Source: Hydractinia symbiolongicarpus
Lineage: Eukaryota; Cnidaria; Hydrozoa; Anthoathecata; Hydractiniidae
Reading direction: 5' to 3'
Assembly: GCF_029227915.1 (NCBI RefSeq)
Contig: NC_079879.1
Location: forward strand, 18,724,001 to 18,788,000
DNA length: 64,000 nt
In this document: positions 29,439 to 38,939 of the stretch, one piece after another
Layout: each line of letters opens with the position of its first letter
Position numbering within the stretch: position 1 is the first letter of the stretch
Notes under the pieces: model-generated
What the model saw: the letters and a program-made list of their open reading frames with translations, nothing else
The model's database searches: none
Told to the model about the DNA's origin: nothing
Program-made: the position numbers and the translations under genes

Positions 29439-32400
29439 ATGATATCTGTCCAAGCATATCGTGCCACCATTGGTTCTTTTTATAATGTAGCTGCTAGTTG
29501 CTCCAATAACATTAGGAATGAAACAACAAATTTTTACAGCCGTTCTGAAATGTTTTTTGACCAGATCGATGGTAACAACAACTTCATTCATTTCTTGAAA
29601 CTTTTTATTTCAATAATTTTCATGTGTTGTCTGAGCTGTAATATAAATCTTGCGTCTTTGAAATTACTGTTACTGTTATCTGGCGATATTGAAAGCAATC
29701 CTGGGCCTTTTAATAACAATGATATCGACTTCCAAATAGCACTACAGGATTCCTATGCTACGCATCTTCTTAATCAGTCAACTTCTGCTGATCAAATAGT
29801 CGCTTACGCTAGAAGTATTGGTTTGTCAAATATAACATATCGAGAAGTGACCAAAGGGGATGGCAACTGCTTTTATAGAGCAGTAGTACAGCAACTTAAT
29901 CGCCCTGAGATCAGACAAATTGTGCCCCTTGGACTACATTTCCAGAATCATCTTCAACTACGAGCAGCTGTGGTCAAATTTGTTCGAGAAAATAGTAATC
30001 TAGAAATTTTTCAAAATAACAGAATCTTTTTAACCATAAAGCCGGAAGAGTGGGAACGCGACATACAAACTCAGTCAAGACCTACTGTTGATGTTGAAGA
30101 GATTTTCATACGGGCTACTGCAATAATTTTGGGCGTAAACATTTTGATAACAGCCGATACCAGTACTGCAACACGCCCATATACCCTCATTAGTCCTACT
30201 CATGACGAAACACATGATATTCCTGGTGAACAACAAGTGGCACATCTATTGACTGATGGTACCACTGCAGGTGCTTTCATTTTGCTTGGCAGGGTTAATC
30301 AAAATCACTATCAATCGTTGATCTTTGATGATAATGTGAGCGTTACTCCTGTTACATCATCCACATCACTCAGTCCACCTAAAAAAATTCCTTGTTTGTC
30401 ATCAAAATATCCTGAAAATATAACTAATGAAAAACCTGGTGAAAAGGAAGTTACTACTTTGAATCAAAATCAAGACCTCCTAGTAGAGAAAATAATGAAA
30501 TCTTATATGTCTGCTGCTATAATACCAAAAAAAGTTAAGCCTAAACATAAGCCTAAATCCAAGCCTAAACCCAAACCTACACCTAAACCTACAACCAAAC
30601 CTACAACCAAGCGTAAACGCAAGCCAAATTATAATAAAGAACCTGCTTTAAAGCTAAAGTGTCTTCAGTTAAATATTAAATATGAAGAACCTAAAGTTAA
30701 TGAAACAAGTATGGAAACATTCAACAGACACAGGCGAATAATTTATAGCTGCAAAAAAAACATTTCTAAAACAGCCGTAAGTAATCAGGAAAATGGTAGT
30801 TTGAAAAAACCGCCTGCCTCCAAACATACATATTCCCTGCCACACCTTACACTTCCAATTACTACACACAATCTAGTAAATATTTTACCAACCACTCAGT
30901 CCATACAAACCACACAGTCAGTTCCGACAATTGTCACAGACAACCAGACCAGTGATCAAATTTATGGAAATGAAACCTCCTCTATTCATCAAAATCCTGA
31001 TGTTGTTGCAGCTGTAATACAGTTCGAAGAAGGTGAGAAGTTGCATAGTTTGGCAACCTGTAAAACTTGTCGTGAAACCCGACCAGTATTTCATGCTACT
31101 CCCCCTATCAGTCCTACTGCAGAAAACGAAACAAAACCAATTGCCGTTAAGCCTTGGAAAATTTTCAGCGATGGAAGGTGTGACAGGTGTCATCGGGAAA
31201 GCCTTAGTCGTTTTAAAAAGAATGTAACAACACCTGCTAGATTTTCCGGTATACTGTCAGTTGATGATGATGATTTGGGCCCATTACACGATAACATCCG
31301 CCATAATGATATGCATTTTTTACCGGTACCACCATATCTTCAAAATTTGACCATACTGGAAGTAGCATTGATTCGTCGTATCACTGTTATCATGAATATA
31401 CACCTCCTGCGAACATTCATCATTACTGCGCTCACCAGAATCGTTCGGCGTATTTTTAAGCGAAATTCTGCTGTTATGAACTTGGCCCCAACTGGTGCAG
31501 CATCAGTCCTCATACCTAATGGTCGCACTATACATTCAATGACTCCACCACCACACAAACTGAAAAAAGATAAGAATTTAAATTCTGTCCAGCTTTCTGA
31601 CTATCCGTTGGGTGATGTATCTCTAAGAAAGCTGAGAAAGTATACAGGTATGCATGAAAACAATGAGCTGAAATTATTTCAACTTAATATTGATGAACGT
31701 AGCATGCAGTCGAAGCTTCTTGTGGCCTGGTGCAGCCAAAGATTATGCGAGGCTACGGGAGACTTTGATAATTATTATGGTGGTGTACCAGCTGTCAATT
31801 TCTTTGGTGACCTTGGTCAGCTTGGACCAATTCGTGCTTTGGATCTACATCAGCCACCAAAACACGATGATTCGACAATCAACTTTGCTGGCTATGCAAT
31901 CTATCGCTCGTTTCAAGATGTTATTGTTCTTACAGAAACAATGCGTCAAGGCCCAGATCAGTTAGCTCTTTTGCAGCGACTTCTTAGAATACGTAATGGA
32001 TCGATCACTCAACAAGACTGGCAAGATATAAATAGTCGTTACGAAGATGGTTTGCCACAAACCGAAAAATGTAACTTTTCGCATGGTCGCGTCCTTACAT
32101 TGATGGAAACATGGAATGAAGTTAATGAGGAAAATCACAATAAATTAGCTAGCCTCGGTGTGCCTGTTGCTGTAATTCCATCAAGAGGCAGTGGTAAACA
32201 CCACTCTTTGACTGATAAGCAACTGGGTCAAATACCGCTGAGATCTTTAATGGCAGTTGGTGCAACTGTAATACTCACTAAGAACCAAAAAGGTCTTACG
32301 GGCCTCGGTCTTAATAATGGTGCGATGGGAAAAGTAATTGCAATCCTTTATTCGCCAAATATGTCACCACCTGAATTTCCTATAGCTGTCATTGTCGATT

Positions 32401-32936
32401 TCCCAAATTATAAAGGCCCAATATGGATTCCAGAACATCCAACATGGATACCAATTACTGCTGTTGAAGGTCGATGTGAATCTAATTGTTGCAGCAGAAA
32501 TGGCCTGCCATTGATGCCAGGATATGCGATAACAATTGCTAAAAGTCAGGGTATGTCGATTGGAGATGGTAAAACTGCCACCCACATGCGTATCAAGTTA
32601 CAACAATCAATTCAGATGGAAAAAAATAACCTTGGTACAGCTTACACTGCATTTTCAAGATGCGAAAAAGAAAGGAATTGGGCACTTGTCGAGCCAATTA
32701 CTCAAGAACGTCTCTTGTACGTTAATACACATCCTCGTATGAAAGCCAGACAAGAGGAAGAGCAACGACTGAAAGCATTATCGAATGAAACCATCAAAAA
32801 ATTTGATATCACTATAGTAAAGTATATTAACTTGCTGAAAGACCTTGACGAGTTTTGCGATGATGATATTGAAGATGCAGTTTGTCCTTCACCATCTGCA
32901 GATTGCTCATGTATTATATGCACATCTCAATCATAA
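29439..32936 (+). CDS. 2A-OTU-helicase protein of a Helitron-like element (1,165 aa, intact frame)
   Basis: One uninterrupted frame. Residues 1-89 are hydrophobic near 50-80 and end in a 2A-like motif GDIESNPGP (cleavage expected between Gly89 and Pro90). Residues about 131-300 are an OTU cysteine-protease domain with Asp141, Cys144 (KGDGNCFYRA) and His290 (NQNHYQSLIF). A Lys/Pro repeat linker (KPKPKPTPKPTTK) lies near 370-400. A CxxC..CxxC region and PPYLQNLTILEVALIRR resemble the N-terminal part of Helitron Rep-helicases. Helicase motifs follow: APTGAAS..GRTIHS (Ia), IDERSM (II), FFGDLGQLGP (III), then GYAITIAKSQGMSIG (V) and YTAFSRC (VI). The P-loop (motif I) and the HUH Rep nuclease are absent: the frame passes from the N-terminal region straight into the residues that should follow the P-loop. 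A 144-bp array lies 3'. It is probably a mobile-element protein from a deletion derivative, or a captured gene. Confidence 0.85.
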   Translation: MISVQAYRATIGSFYNVAASCSNNIRNETTNFYSRSEMFFDQIDGNNNFIHFLKLFISIIFMCCLSCNINLASLKLLLLLSGDIESNPGPFNNNDIDFQIALQDSYATHLLNQSTSADQIVAYARSIGLSNITYREVTKGDGNCFYRAVVQQLNRPEIRQIVPLGLHFQNHLQLRAAVVKFVRENSNLEIFQNNRIFLTIKPEEWERDIQTQSRPTVDVEEIFIRATAIILGVNILITADTSTATRPYTLISPTHDETHDIPGEQQVAHLLTDGTTAGAFILLGRVNQNHYQSLIFDDNVSVTPVTSSTSLSPPKKIPCLSSKYPENITNEKPGEKEVTTLNQNQDLLVEKIMKSYMSAAIIPKKVKPKHKPKSKPKPKPTPKPTTKPTTKRKRKPNYNKEPALKLKCLQLNIKYEEPKVNETSMETFNRHRRIIYSCKKNISKTAVSNQENGSLKKPPASKHTYSLPHLTLPITTHNLVNILPTTQSIQTTQSVPTIVTDNQTSDQIYGNETSSIHQNPDVVAAVIQFEEGEKLHSLATCKTCRETRPVFHATPPISPTAENETKPIAVKPWKIFSDGRCDRCHRESLSRFKKNVTTPARFSGILSVDDDDLGPLHDNIRHNDMHFLPVPPYLQNLTILEVALIRRITVIMNIHLLRTFIITALTRIVRRIFKRNSAVMNLAPTGAASVLIPNGRTIHSMTPPPHKLKKDKNLNSVQLSDYPLGDVSLRKLRKYTGMHENNELKLFQLNIDERSMQSKLLVAWCSQRLCEATGDFDNYYGGVPAVNFFGDLGQLGPIRALDLHQPPKHDDSTINFAGYAIYRSFQDVIVLTETMRQGPDQLALLQRLLRIRNGSITQQDWQDINSRYEDGLPQTEKCNFSHGRVLTLMETWNEVNEENHNKLASLGVPVAVIPSRGSGKHHSLTDKQLGQIPLRSLMAVGATVILTKNQKGLTGLGLNNGAMGKVIAILYSPNMSPPEFPIAVIVDFPNYKGPIWIPEHPTWIPITAVEGRCESNCCSRNGLPLMPGYAITIAKSQGMSIGDGKTATHMRIKLQQSIQMEKNNLGTAYTAFSRCEKERNWALVEPITQERLLYVNTHPRMKARQEEEQRLKALSNETIKKFDITIVKYINLLKDLDEFCDDDIEDAVCPSPSADCSCIICTSQS
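29679..29708 (+). promoter_or_regulatory. 2A-like ribosome-skipping motif
   Basis: The codons for SGDIESNPGP match the consensus D(V/I)ExNPGP completely and are preceded by a Leu run, as in 2A sequences of animal retrotransposons. Ribosome skipping would release an 89-residue hydrophobic peptide and start the OTU-helicase chain with Pro90. Confidence 0.75.
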
Positions 32937-33065
32937 TGATAATCACAACTGAAATTAACCTATGTTGCAGATAATATACATTAAAAAACATTGTATATGT
33001 TCATATATTTGTTGTGAAATCAATATGCGAAGTAAAATTTTGATTTAGAAAATAAACAAAATAAA

Positions 33066-33600
33066 AACCGTCTGACCATGAATTCGTAATTATTGGATGT
33101 AATAAGCCGAAGTCAAATACTTGATTTAATATCAATGTATAGTAAGCTGTATCCAAGAATCATGGTAAACATTTTTAATTCAACAGACAGAATAGTTGTT
33201 TCTCAAAACAACCGTCTGCCCATGAATTCGTAATTATTGGATGTAATAAGCCGAAGTCAAATACTTGATTATAATATCAATGTATAGTAAGCTGTATCCA
33301 AGAATCATGGTAAACATTTTTAGTTCGACAGACAGAATAGTTGTTTCTCAAAACAACCGTCTGCCCATGAATTCGTAATTATTGGATGTAATAAGCCGAA
33401 GTCAAACACTTGATCTAATATCAATGTGTAGTAAGCTGTATCCAAGAATCATGGTAAACATTTTTAGTTCAACAGACAGAATAGTTGTTTCTCAAAACAA
33501 CCGTCTGCCCATGAATTCGTAATTATTGGATGTAATAAGCCGAAGTCAGATACTTGATTTAATATCAATGTATAGTAAGCTGTATCCAAGAATCATGGTT
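33066..33600 (+). repeat. 144-bp tandem repeat array, 3.7 units
   Basis: Units start at 33,066, 33,210, 33,355 and 33,499, each with ACCGTCTG.CCATGAATTC, and are over 95% alike by eye. The last is cut short at about 33,598. Each junction carries an inverted repeat, GTTGTTT-CTC-AAAACAAC, inside a longer CAGAC..GTCTG pairing. The array begins about 130 bp after the stop of the OTU-helicase gene. Confidence 0.85.
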
Positions 33601-36091
33601 AAAATAAAGTAAAAATACTCTGCCTAACATCAGGCATCACGATGTGTGATTATTATCAACAAACTCAATTTAAAGGCAAATTAATCCTCGTTTTTTGTAA
33701 GAAGCCTAAGCATTTGTGTGCACTCAAAGTTTATTAAAGTTTTGATAATCAAATTTAAATTGTCCTTATTTAACACTGAAAAATCTTTTATTTACAAGGC
33801 TTTTTGTCTAAAATGCATGCTCATTAACACATACCAAGTCTTAAGTTACTGAAGGCCCTAATATAATCAAGTTTGTAACCTGACTTTTGGGTTGATTTAC
33901 CTTCTTGTCTTTTTTCCTTCTAAGAATGTAAAACAAAAGGTTTTTAACATTAAGCTAAGTCAATTTAAAAGTGGGTCACTTCTTGGTTTCCTCCCCTTTT
34001 TTTGTAAAATTTTATGTGTTAATAAAAGCATACAGTGTATGACATTCTAAAAATTTAGTTACATATATTGCGTATGTATATATACTTAAAATTATGCCAG
34101 GGGTTCATATAACTTAATTTATGGAAACGTTACTGAGAGAAAGCGTTTAAGCCAAAAAAGAAATGTTTTTTTGCATAAAATGAAATTTAACATTGTGATT
34201 GACTTTACTAAGTTTCAAGTTTTACTAAGTTAACACAAAAATTAGATTTGAACTTTTTGTGTTTATTTTGCAAAAGTTTTTACAAATTAAGTATGATCCA
34301 TCATTGAGTATGGTAACTATTGAAACCAATGTCAGTAAATCCTGAAATGTAAAATCTGACACTTTAATGTTCCTCAAAATGAGTATATTATGAAAAGATT
34401 TTATTATATGATAATTTTTAACTGGCCATGATGATACTTAAGATATCACACAGTCTTGATTTTAAACCACGAAGGAAAAAAATTAAAAATTATGTGAGGA
34501 CATTAAAGAGATATATCGGTGAGGATAGGTCCGGTTGTAAGGGGATGGAGGAGACCGGCAATTAATACCTTATAAAAAGGAATTGAATTTGCACTAAATA
34601 TGTGAAAGTTAATGTATTTTGTAATTTGAATGATACTGTACAGTTTCAGTTCCTTTGTTGCTCTCTTTTGTCTTTTTCCTGTTTTCAGGTACTATAATAA
34701 ACTTTCAAGGAATTTGTAGAAGACGTTAGCAAGTTTTTTCAAATTCTACTGGAAGATATAACATGGCAGTTATTTTAAATGAAAAACAATCAGATAAGTA
34801 CCTCTTATTAATTAATTTTATATTTAAATGTGTACTATACATAAAGGCGAGACCATTTTCATTGTGTAATGTAATTTTTAAGTTATTTTAACAATTTTGA
34901 AACCACACCCTTTTTAAATTTCCTTCTGTATAAAATTTGACATGATTATGTCATTGTACCACCAGTAAAATCTTTGCTAATTTTTCACATCAGTATTTTT
35001 CATGACTACTCTGTCACAGTTAGTTTGGACAGCCAAATGATCATGTCATTTGATTTTTTGACTGCTTAATTCATAATGCAGTTACTTTAGTACGAAAATT
35101 AACATTCTAGTTGTAAATCATTTAGGAAATTTCTTTACATTAACAATGGCAATTGATCACATATGAGAAAAAAGTAGAGGATGAGACATACTAGAGGATT
35201 TATTTGGTAAGCATATACTTTACAAGCTTTTTTCTGAAATCGTAGCATTAAGGGTGGGGAGTGGTAGAGCCTTAGTTCTAGCCTGTGTTTGGAAATTTGA
35301 TTGTTCTAACTTTATTTTTAAGAGTTACACAATTTTCTAATCATCATAATCCTCAAATAATTCCCCTTGTTTATATCAGTTATTAGTATAGTATCTTACT
35401 GTTATAGGACCCCTCATAGTTGCTAGTGACAACAAGGTTGCAAAGTGAGAAAAATGATTAGAAGTTTACCAGTATTGCAGTTAATAGACAGATTGAACTT
35501 GTTTGTTAGGTCTACTTTTATACGGTAGCAGTAACGTCACGTAGAATTCAAATCAAGATTTTAAATTACCTGTGAAGCTACTTACGTTAAACGTCTTCTG
35601 GATACGTATGGCCGTATATAGTAGGCGAGATATGTTGCTACATTTACTTGTTATATAAAACCATTTGGCACTGAATATTTCCTTTGATATTGTTTTGTTC
35701 CATAGCATAGATTATTTGTGAGTTTAGTCAGTAAATTTTAGCTACCACAAGGGAATTAATTTAGCAAGCTTTTGTCCATTTGGCGAAAATTCATTTTTTT
35801 CTTGGTATTTTTGGGAAAAATTAATAATAAATATATATATTAGTATACATATAGAAAATTGTTCTGAAGTATTTCATTATATCGTCTGCACCAGACAGTT
35901 AGGGACCGTTCACATATTACGTAATAAATTTTTTATAAATATCCAAATAAATATCCAAATAAATATGTACAAAATTGACTACTGTATTTTTTTGTCACTA
36001 TGTAGCACCTTGTAGATTTTTTGACCATTCTTTAATTTTATTATTAAACATTCATAAATAATAAGATTCTTTCTAAGCATCCGAAAATATA
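33601..36091. other. AT-rich spacer, no gene seen
   Basis: About 2.5 kb of AT-rich sequence with stops in all frames. No exon-like segment or long inverted repeat was recognised. It may be the 3' non-coding part of the Helitron-like element. Confidence 0.45.
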
Positions 36092-36093
36092 TA

Positions 36094-36623
36094 CAGTACA
36101 CTCCCGATAACTCGAACGCCCAATAACTCGAACTTCCAGTAACTTGAACTGTTTTTGAATTCCCGTTGAACCTTCACTAATACTTTCTCACAAAAATCAC
36201 TCGATAACTCGAACCCCCGATAACTCGAACATTTGTTAAGTCGAACCTGGACAGAAATTCCCCCGATAACTCGAACTTCAGAGGAAAAATGAAAACAATC
36301 TCGGTAAAAAGTGACTACTTTTCTTTCAATAATATAAATTGTTCTTCCAAAGTTGACAAAAACTTTTTTCTCCTGTATTTTAATTGACAGAGAGAGACGT
36401 TACCGCTACAGTGAAACAGAGTCACATTAGAACTTTTTTCAGTGATGTATAACTATGACTGTATTCTTGTTAGAATAGAAAAGAAAAAAAAATTTTAATA
36501 ACTCGAACTATTTTCACTTATCGGCCAAAGTTCGAGTTATCGAATGCCCCGGTAAGTCGAACATTCGATAACTCGAACTATTTTTTTGGTCCCTTGAGGT
36601 TCGAGTTATCGGGAGTGTACTGT
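36094..36623. mobile_element. pogo/Tigger-type MITE, 530 bp, complete
   Basis: The terminal inverted repeats begin CAGTACACTCCCGATAAC and match at both ends for at least 24 bp. The element is flanked by TA at 36,092-36,093 and 36,624-36,625, the expected target duplication of Tc1/mariner-pogo elements. The interior near both ends contains many spaced copies of ATAACTCGAAC, probably transposase-binding sites. It has no coding capacity. Confidence 0.9.
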
Positions 36624-36698
36624 ACTGATAATCTAGAAATAATTTGTGATGTTTTACAACTGATTTATTTGTGTTTTTTAGCAAATATAGAGAAAAAA

Positions 36699-37280
36699 AT
36701 GGCGGCACAAATTAACTTAGAACTTGGTAAGTATATTATTGATTTTGTTACTATTAGTGGTATTAATAAATAAAAAAATTATACCTGTTATTATATATTA
36801 TACCGTTTTTTATAGTTTCACTTTATGCTAAATTCGTGGAGCACAGGATACAACATCCTGGCTCCATGAATTATCGGTCGTTTGGCCGATGGCTAAAGCA
36901 GGGTGGGGTCGAGTGGACCAATGAAGAAGACCCCACCGAAACAGCTCCCAACATGGAATTGAGTAAGAAATCACTTTTCATGTATTCAAAATTTTGTTAG
37001 GATCTAAAACTTTGGTATACCTTAGGTATTATCTATGTTACTTATTGTATTAACCTTTACATTATTTTTTCTTTAAGTGCAAGTATGGACAAAATTTTTA
37101 CAGTACAGACTTAGACATAGCGGGTCAATGGACCTAGAAGTGTTTGGACGTTGGGTGCATAATGGCGGGGTTGAGTTTTGTGGTGGGCGACGGGATCGTG
37201 GTAGAAGTAGCAGTCGTGGTTGGAGACGCGGTCGTGGTGGGAGACGCGGTCGTGGTGGGCCGTATAAGCCACAATATTAA
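36699..37280 (+). CDS. Three-exon gene: duplicated FGRW module plus RGG tail (125 aa)
   Basis: Exons 36,699-36,726, 36,816-36,962 and 37,078-37,280, with GT..AG introns of 89 and 115 bp. The phases match and the sum is exactly 126 codons. The ATG context is AAAAAAATGG. Residues 8-43 and 57-92 are two copies of one module sharing the patterns KF, R, H, GSM, FGRW and GGVE at identical spacing. The offset between copies is 49 residues, exactly the 147-nt length of exon 2, and both introns are phase 1, so the module arose by exon duplication. The tail from about residue 94 is rich in Arg and Gly (GRRGRGGP), typical of RNA- or nucleic-acid-binding tails. I do not recognise the family. It lies 75 bp from a pogo MITE inside a transposon-rich block, so it could be element-borne. 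Confidence 0.75.
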
Positions 37281-37699
37281 AATGTATTTTTATTACTAAC
37301 CCTTTGTAAAACGAGGTGCACTTTTTTTTAATAAAATATCCTAAATTTAAAATGGGCCTAAATATTGCCAAAATTCAAACAATTGCTAAACTATTTTTCA
37401 GGCTGAATTTAAAATAAATACTTTGAAAAAAACAACATTTTTTCCATTGAAAAAAATAAATACTTTGAAAAAAACAACATTTTTTCCATTGAAATTAACT
37501 AGATAAACAAATATTTTGTCTACCTTGTTTTACGAAGGGTTAGATGTTATTAAATTTGTTAATTATCTTAACTCTATATTGAAGAATTTTTTTATTCCCT
37601 TGATAGATTCAAAATTTTAATGTCAACTGATGGACACCATCATAAATTAAGCTATTCCAAAACGAATATCAAATGAGATATATTTTTATCCACCTTGTT

Positions 37700-38455
37700 G
37701 CGACGGGTAAACGTAAAGGACGGGCGATCCCGTGGATTTTTACACGGGCAGGCGTCGTCTGTCTGTTCGTGCCTCTGTTTGTCTTTTTGTTACGGAAATG
37801 TGATATATAAAGGATGGGCGACCCCTTGTTTTTTCAAAGGGCTACCAACTAGTCTCTATAATAATAGCCGTCGTCTGGCTGTGTGTTCAAAAGGGTTACC
37901 GCGTCCTGTTACGGAAACACGAAATGTGATATATAAAGGACGGGCGACCCCGTGGATTTCTCCACGGGTTAACGACTAGTCTCTTTAATAATAGCCGTAT
38001 TTTGTCGGTCTGTCCGCGAGGAATACGTCGTGTTACGGAAACACGAAATGAGTTACATAAAGGACGGACGACTCCGTGGAATCTTCCACGAGTAACCGAC
38101 TATCTCTTTAATAATAGCCGTCGTCTGTCTGTGTGTCCGCGAAAGCCGCGTCCTGTTACGGAAACACGAAATGCGATATATAAAGGACGGGCGACCCCGT
38201 GGATTTTTCCACGGGTTAACGACTAGTCTCTATTATAATAGCCGTATTTTGTCTGTGTGTTCAAAAGGGTGACCGCGTCCCGTAACGGAAACACGAAATG
38301 TGATATATAAAGGACGGGCGACCCCGTGGATTTTTCCACGGGCTAACGACTAGTCTCTTTTTAATAATAGCAGTATTCTGTCTGTCTCTACGCAAGATGG
38401 TAACCACAGTAGCATGACATGAAATGCAGTATATAGCTAAAGGACGGGTAAACTA
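37700..38455 (+). repeat. Satellite-like array of about 125-bp units with conserved hairpin
   Basis: Six to seven units begin with AAAGGACGGGCGACCCCGTG near 37,716, 37,812, 37,938, 38,060, 38,181, 38,309 and 38,440, with spacing 96-131 bp. Most units carry CCCGTGGA-(4 nt)-TCCACGGG, a perfect 8-bp stem. They also carry GACTAGTCTC, a CTGTCTGTCTG-type run and GTTACGGAAACACGAAATG. Single or paired copies of the same unit occur elsewhere in the window on both strands. Confidence 0.85.
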
Positions 38456-38456
38456 A

Positions 38457-38822
38457 TTGCCTACCCTTTTCATGCCTTTTCTTATGCTGTTGCCTGTGCC
38501 TCCCATGCCTTGCTTACCCCTGCCTTGCTGTTTCCTATTCCAGTTTCCCTGCCTGCCTTTGTCGTGTCTTTGAATTGCCGTCCTTCCTATGTCTTTCCTG
38601 GTGCCTGCCTACTATGCCCTTGCCTGTGCCTTCCATGCCTTGCCTACCCCTGCCATGCTGATTCCTTGCCATCCTTCCTATGCCTTTCCTGGTGCCTGCC
38701 TACTATGCCGTTGCCTGTGCCTTCCATGTCTTGCCTACCCCCCTGCCTTGCCGATTCCCTGCCTGCCTTAGGCCGTGCCCTTTCCTTGCCGTGCTTAATG
38801 CCTTTGCCTTGGCAACCTCTCC
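38457..38822 (+). repeat. CT-rich minisatellite, period about 92-95 bp
   Basis: The region is built of TGCCT/CCTTGCC words. A longer unit with TTTCCTGGTGCCTGCCTACT repeats at about 38,596 and 38,685. Long open frames on both strands reflect this composition and have no protein features. Confidence 0.75.
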
Positions 38823-38843
38823 GCAACACTTTCTATACTGGTT
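38791..38843 (+). repeat. 53-bp direct repeat, left copy
   Basis: This segment, containing GCCTTGGCAACCTCTCCGCA, recurs at 40,817-40,869 with only two mismatches. The pair brackets the second copy of the 1.8-kb repeat. Confidence 0.85.
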
Positions 38844-38939
38844 TGGAGGGATTTGAATAAAAAAGTAGTCATATCAAGTTTCTACTGTACAGTTTTAAAC
38901 GCAACGAGTGTTTCAAACGTTAAAATATACAAATATAAT

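Noticed and set aside
38510-38860. Overlapping 60-116 codon frames rich in Pro, Leu and Cys
   Set aside because: They arise from the CT-rich minisatellite and exist on both strands at once.
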